Shown here: in pieces, positions 43,732 through 56,906 of the stretch
Layout of the letters: every line of letters begins with the position of its first letter
Numbering within the stretch: position 1 is the first letter of the stretch
Source of the DNA: Streptomyces sp. NBC_00414
GTDB taxonomy: Bacteria; Actinomycetota; Actinomycetes; Streptomycetales; Streptomycetaceae
DNA length: 64,000 bases
Direction of reading: 5' to 3'
NCBI RefSeq assembly: GCF_036038375.1
Contig: NZ_CP107935.1
Location: 3,348,001-3,412,000 of the forward strand
Position numbers and translations under genes: made by a program
Notes under the pieces: model-generated
Seen by the model: the letters and a program-made list of their open reading frames with translations, nothing else
Told to the model about the DNA's origin: nothing
Databases searched by the model: none

Positions 43732-46078
43732 CCTGCTGCCGCTCCTTCACGAGTACGTCCATGGACAGATCCATGGGCAGATCCATGGGCAGATCCGTGG
43801 ACGGGTCCATGGGTACGTCCACCAGCGCGTCCATGAGCGCGTCGTCGCGCGCCCCCGGGATCGTCGCACGGTGGCCCGGGCCGGCGGTACGGATTTCCGG
43901 CGGCTCGATGCTGAGGTGCGGCAGGAGCCGGTCGAGCCAGCCGGGCAGCCACCAGTTGGCGCCGCCCAGCAGGTGCATGAGGGCGGGCACCAGGAGCGTA
44001 CGCAGCACGAAGGCGTCGAGGGCGACGGCGGCGGCCAGCGCGATGCCGAACATCGCGATGACGCGGTCGCCGCTGAGCACGAAGGCCAGGAAGACCGAGA
44101 TCATGATCACGGCGGCGGAGTTGATCACCCGGCCGGTCTCCGCGAGGCCCACACGGACGGCCCGGCGGTTGTCACCGGTCTCCAGCCACTCCTCGTACAT
44201 CCTGCCGACCAGGAACACCTGGTAGTCCATGGAGAGCCCGAAGAGCACGGAGACCATGATCACGGGCAGGAAGGGCTCGATCGGCCCCGCCCGTCCGAGG
44301 CCCAGCAGTTCGCTGCCCCAGCCCCACTGGAAGATCGCGACGACGACTCCGAAGGCGGCCGACACGGCCGCGACGTTCATCGCGGCGGCCTTCAGCGGAA
44401 TGCCGACGGAACGGAAGGCGAACAGCAGCAGGAGGCAGCCCAGGCCGATCACCACGCCCACGAAGAGGGGCAGTTTGCCGACGATGACGTCGGCGAAGTC
44501 GTCGTATCCGGCGGTGATCCCGCCGACCTTCAGGTCGAGCGTGGTGCCGGTCTCGGCCCGCGGCAGCACCTCGGTACGCAGCCGGTCGACGAGTTCGCTG
44601 GTCCGCTGGGACTGCGGCGAGGACTCAGGTACGACGACGAGGTAGGCGGTGTCCCCGTCGCTGTCGTACGTCACCGGGGTCGCGGTGCGGACGCCCTCGG
44701 TCGCCCGGAGCGTGGCGCCGAGGTTGTCGAGGGCGAGCCGGTCCTGGGCGCCGGAGACGGCTGTGACGAGGGTCAGCGGCCCGTTCAGACCCGGCCCGAA
44801 CCCTCCCCCGCCGCTCCCGCTCCCGTTCTCCGGGCCGGAGGTGCCACCGGCGATCAGGTCGTACGCCTGCCGGGTGGTGGCCGACTCCGGGTTGTTGCCC
44901 TGGTCGGAGGTGCCCAGGTGCAGCGAGAACATCGGCACCGCGAGCAGCGCCATGACGGCGAGGGCTCCGCCGCCGAGGAGTTTGGGATGCCGTTCGACGA
45001 ACGCGGACCAGCGGGCGGCGAGCCCGGTGGGGACCTCGGGTTCGGGCCCGTGCTCGTGCAGTCGGCGGCGTTCGCGGCGGCTCAGGGCGCGCATGCCGAC
45101 GAAGGAGAGCAGCGCGGGCAGCAGGGTCACGGAGGCCGCGACCGTGAGGATGACGGTGAGGGAGGCGGCGATCGCCACGCCGTTCAGGAAGCCGAGTCGC
45201 AGTATCAGCATGCCCAGCAGGGCGATGCAGACGGTGGCGCCCGCGAAGACGACCGCGCGCCCGGTGGTGGTCACCGCGTTGCGCGCCGCCTCCGCGACCG
45301 GGAGACCGCGCTTGAGGCCACGGCGGTGCCTGGTGACTATGAACAGCGCGTAGTCGATGCCCACGCCCAGCCCGATCAGCATGCCGAGCATGGGCGCGAA
45401 GTCGGCGACGGTCATCACGTGCCCGAGCAGCACGATTCCCGCGTACGCGGTGCCGACGCTCACCAGGGCCGTGGCGATGGGCAGAGCCGAGGCGGCGAGG
45501 GAGCCGAAGGCGAGGAAGAGCACCACCGCGGCGACGGCCACTCCGACGATCTCGGCGAGGTGCCCGCCGGAGGACTCGGTGAGGGCGATGGCCTGGCCGC
45601 CCAGCTCGACCTGGAGCCCGTCGGTCTCGGCGGCCTTCGCGGCGGCGACGACCGCCGCGGCCTCGCTCCGGTCGATGTTCTCGGCCGGGTCGTGAAAGGT
45701 CACCGTGGCGTAGGCGGTACGCCCGTCCTCGCTGATCTGACCCGAGCCGCGGCCCTCGTAGGGGCCGGCGACCGCGGCCACCCCGGGCAGCGCGGCGATC
45801 CTGTCGAGGGTGCGGGTCATGGTCTGCTCGACGTCGGCGGCGCGGACCGTACCGGGGGTGGAGTGCCAGACAACGGTGTCACTGTCGCCGCCGAGGCCGG
45901 GGAAGTTGTCCTGGAGCAGTTCGGTGGCGCGGCCCGACTCGGTGCCCGGCACCTGGTAGTCGTTCGAGTACGCGGACCCGGCGACGAGGGCGGCGGCGGA
46001 GACCCCGCCGAAGGCGAGGAGCCAGAGCAGTAGGGCGACGAGGCGGTGCTGGACACACCAACGTGCTAAGGCTGCCAC
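43709..46078 (-). CDS. MMPL-family RND exporter with TTA codon
   Basis: A 789-residue transporter with twelve expected membrane helices in two halves and two extracytoplasmic loops. Signatures include LIGLGVGIDYALFIVTRH in the first half and VLFGLSMDYQVFLVGRMYEEW in the second. Streptomyces members export lipids or secondary metabolites. The start is GTG with GGGAG at the proper spacing. Codon 4 is TTA (minus strand, first base 46069), so translation should need the bldA tRNA. The C-terminus carries a short tandem MDLP repeat and overlaps the acetyltransferase gene. Confidence 0.93.
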   Translation of the reverse strand: MAALARWCVQHRLVALLLWLLAFGGVSAAALVAGSAYSNDYQVPGTESGRATELLQDNFPGLGGDSDTVVWHSTPGTVRAADVEQTMTRTLDRIAALPGVAAVAGPYEGRGSGQISEDGRTAYATVTFHDPAENIDRSEAAAVVAAAKAAETDGLQVELGGQAIALTESSGGHLAEIVGVAVAAVVLFLAFGSLAASALPIATALVSVGTAYAGIVLLGHVMTVADFAPMLGMLIGLGVGIDYALFIVTRHRRGLKRGLPVAEAARNAVTTTGRAVVFAGATVCIALLGMLILRLGFLNGVAIAASLTVILTVAASVTLLPALLSFVGMRALSRRERRRLHEHGPEPEVPTGLAARWSAFVERHPKLLGGGALAVMALLAVPMFSLHLGTSDQGNNPESATTRQAYDLIAGGTSGPENGSGSGGGGFGPGLNGPLTLVTAVSGAQDRLALDNLGATLRATEGVRTATPVTYDSDGDTAYLVVVPESSPQSQRTSELVDRLRTEVLPRAETGTTLDLKVGGITAGYDDFADVIVGKLPLFVGVVIGLGCLLLLFAFRSVGIPLKAAAMNVAAVSAAFGVVVAIFQWGWGSELLGLGRAGPIEPFLPVIMVSVLFGLSMDYQVFLVGRMYEEWLETGDNRRAVRVGLAETGRVINSAAVIMISVFLAFVLSGDRVIAMFGIALAAAVALDAFVLRTLLVPALMHLLGGANWWLPGWLDRLLPHLSIEPPEIRTAGPGHRATIPGARDDALMDALVDVPMDPSTDLPMDLPMDLSMDVLVKERQQDVRDIPG
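43761..43812. repeat. 12-bp tandem repeat at 3' end of MMPL gene
   Basis: About four copies of ATGGGCAGATCC-type 12-base units encode repeated Met-Asp-Leu-Pro/Ser tetrapeptides near the protein's C-terminus. Copies differ by one to four bases. Confidence 0.75.
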
Positions 46079-46486
46079 GGACGAGCTCCCTGGGTGCTTT
46101 GAGGATCTTTATCGGGAACTGCCCGCAAAGAACGCATGACCGATCTGTTGTCACTCTTCCAGCCGAAAGTGATCGTTGGTCTCGTTCATGGGCTTACTCA
46201 CAGGAATGCGAGCCAGTTCACACGACAATCCAACAAACTCTGTCGCCCCTCACAGCCCCACAAGGACCGCGGGGAACGGCGCAGTCCTTCCCCCCCCAGG
46301 GGCGCGGGGAACGGCGCAATCTTTTGTCTTTGGCCCTTGCCTTTCAGGGGCGCGGGGAACTGCGCGACCAGCCACAACGCACCCGCACCCGCATCCGCGG
46401 AACAACCCCCGGCGGAACGCCAAAGGGGCGGCACACCCACCAGGTGCCCCGCCCCTCCGGACAAGCAAGCGACAAGAAACCGAGGG
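46079..46486. repeat. Intergenic region with three copies of the dispersed GC element
   Basis: The 408 bases between the MMPL and gatB genes hold no supported gene. They contain three direct copies of GCGGGGAACxGCGCx (around 46269-46283, 46298-46318 and 46346-46366), the latter two with the full AGGGGCGCGGGGAAC form. A terminator for gatB lies near 46424-46456. The MMPL promoter should be within about 100 bases of 46079. Confidence 0.7.
46424..46456 (-). terminator. Hairpin terminator after gatB
   Basis: AGGGGCGGCAC and GTGCCCCGCCCCT form a stem with a two-base bulge around a nine-base loop, 30 bases beyond the gatB stop, with CCCTTT following on the minus strand. Confidence 0.65.
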
Positions 46487-47998
46487 CTAGCCCTCGACCC
46501 CCAACTTCTCAAGGATGAGCTCCTTGACCCGCGCGGCGTCGGCCTGCCCACGCGTGGCCTTCATGACGGCGCCCACCAGCGCACCGACGGCCGCCACCTT
46601 GCCACCACGAATCTTGTCGGCGACACCGGGGTTCCCCGCGATGGCCTCGTCGACGGCAGCCGTCAACGCGCCCTCGTCCGAGACGACCTTCAGACCGCGC
46701 TTCTCGACGACCTCGTCGGGCGTGCCCTCACCCTTGACGACCCCGTCGATGACCTGACGGGCCAGCTTGTCGTTGAGGGACCCCTCACCGACCAGCGCGG
46801 CCACCCGGGCGACCTGCTCGGGCGTGATGGCCAGCTCGTCGAGGGAGACCCCCGACTCGTTGGCCGCGCGCGCCAGCTCACCCATCCACCACTTGCGGGC
46901 GGACGTCGAGTCGGCGCCCGCCGCGATCGTGGCCACGATGAGGTCGATCGCACCGGCGTTGAGCATCGACTGCATGTCGTGGGCGTTGACGCCCCACTCC
47001 TCGCGCAGCCGGTTGCGGAGGGCCAGCGGCTGCTCGGGCAGAGTCGCGCGCAGCTCCTCGACCCACTCGCGGGACGGGGCGACCGGGACGAGGTCGGGCT
47101 CCGGGAAGTACCGGTAGTCCTCGGCCTCCTCCTTCACACGCCCCGAGGTCGTCGACCCCGTGTCCTCGTGGAAGTGACGGGTCTCCTGGATGATCGTGCC
47201 GCCGTCGTTGAGGACGGCCGCGTGCCGCTGGATCTCGAACCGGGCCGCACGCTCGACGGAACGCAGCGAGTTCACGTTCTTCGTCTCGGAGCGCGTACCG
47301 AACTTCTCCCGGCCGTGCGGGCGCAGCGACAGGTTCACGTCGCAGCGCATCTGGCCCTGCTCCATACGGGCTTCCGAGACGCCGAGCGCCTTGATCAGCT
47401 CGCGCAGCTCGGCGACGTACGCCTTGGCGACCTCGGGGGCGCGCTCGCCCGCGCCCTCGATCGGCTTGGTGACGATCTCGATGAGCGGGATGCCGGCGCG
47501 GTTGTAGTCGAGCAGCGAGTGCGAGGCGCCGTGGATACGGCCCGTCGCGCCGCCGACGTGCAGCGACTTGCCGGTGTCCTCCTCCATGTGGGCGCGCTCG
47601 ATCTCCACGCGGAAGACCTCGCCGTCCTCCAGCTGGACGTCGAGGTAGCCGTTGAAGGCGATCGGCTCGTCGTACTGGGAGGTCTGGAAGTTCTTCGGCA
47701 TGTCCGGATAGAAGTAGTTCTTCCGGGCGAAGCGGCACCACTCGGCGATCTCGCAGTGCAGCGCGAGGCCGATCTTGATGGCGGACTCGACGCCGATCGC
47801 GTTGACGACCGGCAGCGCGCCGGGCATGCCCAGACAGGTCGGGCAGGCCTGCGAGTTGGGCTCGGCACCCAGCTCGGTGGAACAGCCGCAGAACATCTTG
47901 GTCTTGGTGCCGAGTTCGACATGGACCTCAAGGCCCATGACGGGGTCGTACGACGCCAGCGCGTCCTCGTACGACACCAGGTCAGTCGTGGCAGTCAC
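46487..47998 (-). CDS. gatB: Asp-tRNA(Asn)/Glu-tRNA(Gln) amidotransferase subunit B
   Basis: A 503-residue subunit that binds the mischarged tRNA and phosphorylates its side chain before ammonia transfer. The N-terminal signature [20 protein letters not shown] and the cysteine pairs (FCGCS, CPTCLG) of the zinc site are present. The C-terminal YqeY-like tail domain is visible in the [20 protein letters not shown] region. It is the third subunit gene and lies downstream of gatA, separated by a small membrane-protein gene. Confidence 0.97.
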   Translation of the reverse strand: MTATTDLVSYEDALASYDPVMGLEVHVELGTKTKMFCGCSTELGAEPNSQACPTCLGMPGALPVVNAIGVESAIKIGLALHCEIAEWCRFARKNYFYPDMPKNFQTSQYDEPIAFNGYLDVQLEDGEVFRVEIERAHMEEDTGKSLHVGGATGRIHGASHSLLDYNRAGIPLIEIVTKPIEGAGERAPEVAKAYVAELRELIKALGVSEARMEQGQMRCDVNLSLRPHGREKFGTRSETKNVNSLRSVERAARFEIQRHAAVLNDGGTIIQETRHFHEDTGSTTSGRVKEEAEDYRYFPEPDLVPVAPSREWVEELRATLPEQPLALRNRLREEWGVNAHDMQSMLNAGAIDLIVATIAAGADSTSARKWWMGELARAANESGVSLDELAITPEQVARVAALVGEGSLNDKLARQVIDGVVKGEGTPDEVVEKRGLKVVSDEGALTAAVDEAIAGNPGVADKIRGGKVAAVGALVGAVMKATRGQADAARVKELILEKLGVEG

Positions 47999-48013
47999 GG
48001 TGAAACTTTCCCC

Positions 48014-48256
48014 TCAGCCCAGCAGAACGTCTTCGTCGCCCAGGCGCTTGAGCTCCCGGTAGAGGATGGCGAGGCCGGTGACGATGGCGGCGGCGGACAC
48101 GGTCGCGTCGATCAGCCTCAGCGTGTCCCCGTCACTGCGGGCCAGCTTGATCTGCTTGGCGACGCTGATCGCGCCGAACGCGGTACTGCCGAGCGACACG
48201 TACAGCCCGGTCTTCGACTTCTTGAAGTTCTTTGCCTTCTTGGCCATGGCACTCAC
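48014..48256 (-). CDS. Small membrane-associated protein between gatA and gatB
   Basis: An 80-residue protein with a lysine-rich N-terminus ([14 protein letters not shown]), one or two hydrophobic segments ([16 protein letters not shown] and [16 protein letters not shown]) and a charged end ([11 protein letters not shown]). The GTG start at 48256 overlaps the gatA stop (GTGA), which supports it; an ATG three codons later is possible. I recall it as conserved in this position in Streptomyces. The function is unknown, but its coupling to gatA is clear. Confidence 0.7.
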   Translation of the reverse strand: MSAMAKKAKNFKKSKTGLYVSLGSTAFGAISVAKQIKLARSDGDTLRLIDATVSAAAIVTGLAILYRELKRLGDEDVLLG

Positions 48257-49782
48257 AGCGACGGAGCCTCCTCGATCAACGGGTGGCCCCAGCGTTCCAC
48301 GAACGCGGCCTCAACAGCGGCACCTACCTTGTACAGGCGGTCGTCCTTGAGGGCCGGCGCGATGATCTGCAGGCCGACGGGCAGGTTGTCCTCGGGTGCG
48401 AGGCCGCAGGGCAGCGACATCGCGGCGTTGCCCGCGAGGTTGGTCGGGATGGTGCACAGGTCCGCGAGGTACATCGCCATCGGGTCGTCGGCGCGCTCGC
48501 CGATCGGGAAGGCGGTGGTCGGCGTGGTCGGCGAGACGATCACGTCGACCTGCTCGAACGCCTTCTCGAAGTCCCGCGTGATGAGCGTACGGACCTTCTG
48601 GGCACTGCCGTAGTACGCGTCGTAGTAGCCGGAGCTGAGCGCGTACGTGCCGAGCATGATGCGGCGCTTGACCTCGTCGCCGAAGCCCGCCTCACGGGTG
48701 AGGGCGGTGACCTCCTCGGCGGAGTGGGTGCCGTCGTCACCGACGCGCAGGCCGTAGCGCAGACCGTCGAACCGGGCGAGGTTGCTCGAACACTCGGACG
48801 GGGCGATGAGGTAGTACGCCGACAGGGCCAGGTCGAAGGACGGGCAGTCCAGCTCGACGATCTCGGCGCCCAGCTCCTTGAGGAGCGCGACCGACTCGTC
48901 GAAGCGCTGCACGACACCGGCCTGGTAGCCCTCGCCGCGGAACTGCTTGACGACGCCGACGCGCATGCCGTCCACGCTGCCGTTGCGGGCGGCCTCGACG
49001 ACGGCCGGGACCGGCTCGTCGACGGAGGTCGAGTCCAGCGGGTCGTGTCCGGCGATGACCTCGTGGAGGAGGGCCGCGTCCAGGACCGTACGGGCGCAGG
49101 GCCCGCCCTGGTCGAGGGAGGACGAGAAGGCGACCATGCCGTACCGCGACACCCCGCCGTACGTCGGCTTCACGCCGACCGTGCCGGTGACGGCGGCGGG
49201 CTGGCGGATGGAACCGCCGGTGTCCGTGCCGATGGCGAGGGGCGCCTGGTAGGAGGCGAGGGCCGCGGACGAACCGCCGCCGGAGCCGCCGGGGATGCGC
49301 GACAGGTCCCAGGGGTTGCCGGTCGGCCCGTACGCGCTGTTCTCGGTGGAGGACCCCATGGCGAACTCGTCCATGTTGGTCTTGCCGAGAATGACGACGT
49401 CGGCCGCCTTGAGCCGCGCGGTGACCGTGGCGTCGTAGGGCGGGATCCAGCCTTCGAGCATCTTGGAGCCGACGGTGGTCGGAATCCCCTTGGTGGTGAA
49501 GATGTCCTTGAGGGCCAGGGGTACGCCGGCGAGCGGGCCGAGCTTCTCGCCCCGCGCGCGCTTCTCGTCGACCGCGCGGGCCTGGGCGAGCGCCCCTTCC
49601 CGGTCGACGTGCAGGAAGGCGTGGACCTTCTCGTCGACGGCCTCGATGCGCGCGAGGTGCGCCTCGGTGACCTCGACGGCGGTGAGCTCACCCGCCGCGA
49701 TCTTGGAAGCGATCTCCGCGGCGGTGAGCCTGATGATGTCGACGTTGCCGGTGTTGACGTTGCTGATCGTGCTGTCCGTCAT
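48253..49782 (-). CDS. gatA: Asp-tRNA(Asn)/Glu-tRNA(Gln) amidotransferase subunit A
   Basis: A 509-residue amidase-signature enzyme that releases ammonia from glutamine. The Ser-cisSer-Lys triad is visible: Lys in [10 protein letters not shown], Ser in [14 protein letters not shown] and the nucleophile in [13 protein letters not shown]. It works with GatB and GatC to make Gln-tRNA and, where needed, Asn-tRNA in the cytosol. It starts five bases after the gatC stop, in the same operon. Confidence 0.97.
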   Translation of the reverse strand: MTDSTISNVNTGNVDIIRLTAAEIASKIAAGELTAVEVTEAHLARIEAVDEKVHAFLHVDREGALAQARAVDEKRARGEKLGPLAGVPLALKDIFTTKGIPTTVGSKMLEGWIPPYDATVTARLKAADVVILGKTNMDEFAMGSSTENSAYGPTGNPWDLSRIPGGSGGGSSAALASYQAPLAIGTDTGGSIRQPAAVTGTVGVKPTYGGVSRYGMVAFSSSLDQGGPCARTVLDAALLHEVIAGHDPLDSTSVDEPVPAVVEAARNGSVDGMRVGVVKQFRGEGYQAGVVQRFDESVALLKELGAEIVELDCPSFDLALSAYYLIAPSECSSNLARFDGLRYGLRVGDDGTHSAEEVTALTREAGFGDEVKRRIMLGTYALSSGYYDAYYGSAQKVRTLITRDFEKAFEQVDVIVSPTTPTTAFPIGERADDPMAMYLADLCTIPTNLAGNAAMSLPCGLAPEDNLPVGLQIIAPALKDDRLYKVGAAVEAAFVERWGHPLIEEAPSL

Positions 49783-49787
49783 GGTGA

Positions 49788-50084
49788 TTAGTCCTCCCCC
49801 AGGATCTGCGGCACCTTGAAACGCTGCTGCTCCTGGGCCGGGGCGCCGGAGAGCGCCTGCTCGGGGGTGAGCGACGGACGGACCTCGTCCGCGCGCATGA
49901 CGTTCGTCAGCGGCAGCGGGTGGGAGGTCGGCGGTACGTCTTGGTCGGCGACCTCGCTGACGCGGGCGACCGCGCCGATGATGTCGTCGAGCTGACCGGC
50001 GAAGTGGTCGAGCTCTTCGGCCTTCAGCTCCAGACGCGCCAGTCGGGCGAGGTGGGCGACCTCCTCGCGCGTGATGCCAGGCAT
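49788..50084 (-). CDS. gatC: Asp-tRNA(Asn)/Glu-tRNA(Gln) amidotransferase subunit C
   Basis: A 98-residue subunit that wraps around GatA and stabilises the complex. It has the standard start [20 protein letters not shown] and the later [15 protein letters not shown] segment. It is the first gene of the gatCA operon. The 235 bases upstream contain its promoter and the end of the rmdB gene; no other gene is seen there. Confidence 0.95.
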   Translation of the reverse strand: MPGITREEVAHLARLARLELKAEELDHFAGQLDDIIGAVARVSEVADQDVPPTSHPLPLTNVMRADEVRPSLTPEQALSGAPAQEQQRFKVPQILGED

Positions 50085-50319
50085 GCAGCGATCCTCAGGG
50101 GTGAGTGCGTGTGGTGTGGCCCAATCCTATGGGGCGCGGCGAGATCCCCGTACATCGGTTTCCCCACCCCCGCCCGCCACGGCTCCGACACGTCCCGCCC
50201 CACACTCACGCGACGGCGCGAGCCGCACACCGGACGGGCAGGCGCCGAGGGCGGGTGAGTCCCACAGAGAACGCCCACCCGTCGAGGCACCTTGCACGGG
50301 CGGGCGGGCGGGAAAGTCC

Positions 50320-52608
50320 TTACTCGTCCCCCGCCGCCGCGGGCAACGCCGCCTTCGGCCGCTGCCACCCGCGCGACCCCCGCGCCAGCAACCACGCCGT
50401 GGCCTCCTCCGGAGGCATCGCCGCGGCGACGAGCCATCCCTGGACCGCGTCGCACCCGAGATCCCGCAGCCGCTCCCACGTCTCGTCGTCCTCGACGCCC
50501 TCCGCGACGACGAGCAGTCCGAGCGAGTGCGCGAGATCCACCGTGCACCGCACGATCTCGGCGTCCTCGGTGTCCACCGCGAGCCGCGCCACGAAGGAGC
50601 GGTCGATCTTCAGCTCGCTCACCGGCAGCCGCCGCAGATGCACCAGCGACGAGTACCCGGTCCCGAAGTCGTCGAGGGACATCTTCACGCCGTGCGCGGT
50701 CAGCGCCGCCAGGGTGTCCGCGGCCCGCTGCGGATCCTCCAGCAGAACGTGTTCCGTTATCTCCAGCTGAAGCGCCCCCGCGGGGACGCCGTGCCGGGCG
50801 AGCCGCGCGGCCACCGATCCCGCGAAGCCCGGGGTGTGCACGTCCCGGGGCGACACATTGACGGCGACCGGCACCCGAAGCCCCTGGGCACGCCAGCGCG
50901 CCACCTGCGCGAGCGCCGCCTCCAGTACGTACTCGGTCAGATGCGGCATCAGACCGGACGACTCGGCGATGGCTATGAACTCGTCCGGCGGCACCTTCCC
51001 GCGCTCGGGATGCACCCACCGTACGAGCGCCTCAAGACCGGCGACCTGCCCGTCGAACCGCACCTTCGGCTGGTAGTGCAGCTCCACGTCCCCCGCGTCG
51101 AGCGCCCGCCGCAGATCCCCCAGCAGCCCGAGCCGGTCGGGGGTGTTGGAGTCACGCTTGGACTCGTAGACCTCCACCCCCGTACGGTCCCGCTTCGCCT
51201 GGTACATCGCGACGTCCGCCCGTCGCAGCAGCCCTTCCGCGTCCAGCGCGTGGTCGGGGAAGACGGCGAGTCCGGCGCTGGCCTCCAGCACGAGCGTCAG
51301 CCCGTCGAGGTCGAGCGGCGATCCGAGCGCGGTCACGAGGCCTCGGGCGACCCGTGTCGCCGACGTCGTCGAGTCGGCGATGGGCAGCAGCACGGCGAAC
51401 TCGTCCCCGCCCAGCCGCGCGGCCTCCGCCCCGCGCGGCAGCGCGATCCGCAGCCGGTCCGCTATCTGCAACAGCAGCCGGTCCCCGGCGAGATGCCCGA
51501 GGGTGTCATTCACGGACCGGAAGCGGTCCAGGTCGATCAGCATCAGAGCGGAACGCGCACCGATGCGTTCGGCGTCGTCCAGCGCCCGCCAGGTCCGTTC
51601 GAGCAGCCACTGCCGGTTGGGCAGTCCCGTGAGGGGATCACGCAGTTGCTCCTCGGCCCGGGCCCGCGCTATCCAGAGCGTGGAGTCGAGAGCGATGAGG
51701 GGCACGGCGAAGAGCGGCAGCAGTGCGGGGAGGGCGATGGCGACGACACAGATCAGTGGGGCGATACCGAGCAGGGCGACGGCGACGAGCCCCTGCCTGA
51801 CCAGCGCCGTGCGGGCGACGGTCGGCAGTCCCGGCGTGCGCGGCGCGTGGAGGTACCAGAGCAGCGCGCGGCTCACGACGAGATACGCCCCGGCCGCCAA
51901 CACCACCTGAGGCATCGTGAAAACGGTCCAGGTCTCCGGTTTCCAGGGCGTCTCGACGGACGGCACGCGGCCGAACGCGGCCAGCACCAGCGCCCCGGCA
52001 CCGATGCCGAGGATGTCCACCGCGCCGTGCAGAATGCCCTGGCGCCAGCGGTGCCGGCGGGCTATGCCGACGAGCACGACCACGGTGAGGCTGACCATCC
52101 CGGCCGGCACCCACCCGTACAGCAGCAGGACGGCGAGGGTGAGGGCCGCTCCGGAACCCGTGCCTCCCCACCAGCGGGACCGGCCGAGCGCGACCAGATG
52201 ACCGACGATGACACCGACCAGGACGGCCAGCGCCCAGCCGGCGGAGCCGGACGGGAAGAGCCCGTGATGGCCGGTGAAGGCGCGGTAGAAACCCGCTCCC
52301 AGCACGGCGCCTGCGGACCCGACGACCGCTGTGGGCAGCGCGGGCCAGGACACCGGCCGGTCGGCCTCCTGACCTGGCAGTTGGGAGTGGGATCCGGGGA
52401 CGGCGGCGAGCCGGCCGTGGCCGCCCGCGACGGCGTGCTGTCCGGCCGCGTACCCCGGAACGCCGGATCGGTCCGCGGGCCTGGTGACCCCGAGGCCCGC
52501 CCCGAACTCCCGGCTTCGCTCCAGCAAGGGGTGCCCCCATCGCCGCATGCCGGTCATCCAGCGCGGGCGCAGCCGTGAGTCCGGGGCGGCGCTCTCGGTC
52601 GGTTCCAT
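50320..52608 (-). CDS. rmdB: Membrane GGDEF-EAL cyclic-di-GMP phosphodiesterase
   Basis: A 762-residue protein. It has about 85 cytoplasmic residues, then six to seven membrane helices (about 85-300), a GGDEF domain with intact RLGGDEFAVL near residue 401, and an EAL domain from about residue 500. The EAL motifs are intact: GLEALVRWVHPERG, LEITEHVLLED, DDFGTGYSSLVHL and VVAEGVE. So it can probably hydrolyse c-di-GMP, with GGDEF possibly regulatory. The ATG start follows GAGGGACGGGA. The symbol rests on position beside ligA, matching S. coelicolor RmdB as I recall it. It lies upstream of gatC. Confidence 0.9.
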   Translation of the reverse strand: MEPTESAAPDSRLRPRWMTGMRRWGHPLLERSREFGAGLGVTRPADRSGVPGYAAGQHAVAGGHGRLAAVPGSHSQLPGQEADRPVSWPALPTAVVGSAGAVLGAGFYRAFTGHHGLFPSGSAGWALAVLVGVIVGHLVALGRSRWWGGTGSGAALTLAVLLLYGWVPAGMVSLTVVVLVGIARRHRWRQGILHGAVDILGIGAGALVLAAFGRVPSVETPWKPETWTVFTMPQVVLAAGAYLVVSRALLWYLHAPRTPGLPTVARTALVRQGLVAVALLGIAPLICVVAIALPALLPLFAVPLIALDSTLWIARARAEEQLRDPLTGLPNRQWLLERTWRALDDAERIGARSALMLIDLDRFRSVNDTLGHLAGDRLLLQIADRLRIALPRGAEAARLGGDEFAVLLPIADSTTSATRVARGLVTALGSPLDLDGLTLVLEASAGLAVFPDHALDAEGLLRRADVAMYQAKRDRTGVEVYESKRDSNTPDRLGLLGDLRRALDAGDVELHYQPKVRFDGQVAGLEALVRWVHPERGKVPPDEFIAIAESSGLMPHLTEYVLEAALAQVARWRAQGLRVPVAVNVSPRDVHTPGFAGSVAARLARHGVPAGALQLEITEHVLLEDPQRAADTLAALTAHGVKMSLDDFGTGYSSLVHLRRLPVSELKIDRSFVARLAVDTEDAEIVRCTVDLAHSLGLLVVAEGVEDDETWERLRDLGCDAVQGWLVAAAMPPEEATAWLLARGSRGWQRPKAALPAAAGDE

Positions 52609-52870
52609 TCCCGTCCCTCTCACAGCCTGCGGTGCCCACGCCACGCGGCCCGATGCACGGCTGGTCCGGTCAGCGGCACCGCGTCTGAAAACCCTTCCCC
52701 CGACTCCTGAAGAGCAAGGGGGTGCCCCAACCGCAGCTGGGCACGGCAGGCGCAGACCTCAACAGTAGGCCGCAGAAGGCTTCTAAGGGCAGCGGTCGTC
52801 TACGGTTGCCCGAATGCGACCCGGCCGCCCCTATGCATCTGGTATGCGCCGAACGGGTGGTCTTCAACCG

Positions 52871-56115
<3,245 letters not shown>

Positions 56116-56182
56116 CCGGGCAGCCTACGGAACCCGCGGGGGTCCGGAACCCGTGGGAGGGGCCGCAGGTGCCGGGATCCGG

Positions 56183-56872
56183 TCAGCGTCCCGGGCGCAC
56201 CGTCAGGTCGTTGACCTCGGCGTCCCTCGGCAGGTCCAGCGCCATGACGATGGTCGTGGCGACGGACTCGGGGTCGATCCACTTCGAGGGGTCGTACTCC
56301 TTGCCCTCCTGCTGGTGGACCTTGGCCTGCATGGCGCTGGCGGTGCGGCCCGGATAGACGGAGGTGACGCGGACCCCGTTGCCGTGCTCCTCGTGGCGCA
56401 GGGAGTCGGCGAGGGCCTTCAGCCCGTGCTTGGAGGCGGCGTACGCGGACCAGTCGCCGTACGCGTTGAGCCCGGAGCCGGAGTTGACGAAGACCACGTG
56501 GCCCTGGGCGAGCCGCAGTTGGGGCAGGAAGTGGCGGGTCAGCTCGGCGGGCGAGATGAGATTGACGTCGAGCTGGTGGCGCCAGGTCTTCGGGGTCAGA
56601 TCGCCGACCCGTCCGAGGTCGATGACGCCCGCGATGTGCAGGAGCGAGTCCACCCGGTCGGGCAGCGTCTGGTGGGAGAACGCCCAGGACAGCCGGTCCG
56701 GGTCCGCGAGGTCGCCGACGAGGGTGCGGGCGCCGGGGAACTCGGCGGCCAGTTCCTTCGCGCGCCCCGCGTCGCGCGCGTGCAGCACGAGTTCGTCCCC
56801 GCGCGCGTGGAGGCGGCGGGCGACGGCCGCGCCGATGCCGGAGCCGGCCCCGGTGATCACATGAGTAGCCAT
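56183..56872 (-). CDS. Short-chain dehydrogenase/reductase
   Basis: A 229-residue NAD(P)-dependent oxidoreductase of the classical SDR family. The cofactor site is HVITGAGSGIGAAVARRL, the serine and the Tyr-x-x-x-Lys pair are in FVNSGSG and YAASKHG, and the segment NLISPAELTRHFLPQL lies between. The ATG at MATHVITG is used; an ATG three codons earlier is possible. The substrate is unknown. It lies upstream of the metE-like gene on the same strand, with a 67-base gap. Confidence 0.9.
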   Translation of the reverse strand: MATHVITGAGSGIGAAVARRLHARGDELVLHARDAGRAKELAAEFPGARTLVGDLADPDRLSWAFSHQTLPDRVDSLLHIAGVIDLGRVGDLTPKTWRHQLDVNLISPAELTRHFLPQLRLAQGHVVFVNSGSGLNAYGDWSAYAASKHGLKALADSLRHEEHGNGVRVTSVYPGRTASAMQAKVHQQEGKEYDPSKWIDPESVATTIVMALDLPRDAEVNDLTVRPGR

Positions 56873-56906
56873 GCCCGCCATGCTCGCATCAGCGGGCGCG
56901 CCCGTC

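Noticed and set aside
42410..46033. Very long plus-strand open frame of 1,207 codons
   Set aside because: It is antisense to the MMPL exporter, acetyltransferase and membrane protein genes, which have clear domains. Its translation is low-complexity and reflects high GC.
46136..48613. Long plus-strand open frames opposite gatB and gatA, and a similar one opposite rmdB
   Set aside because: Antisense shadows of genes with full catalytic motifs.
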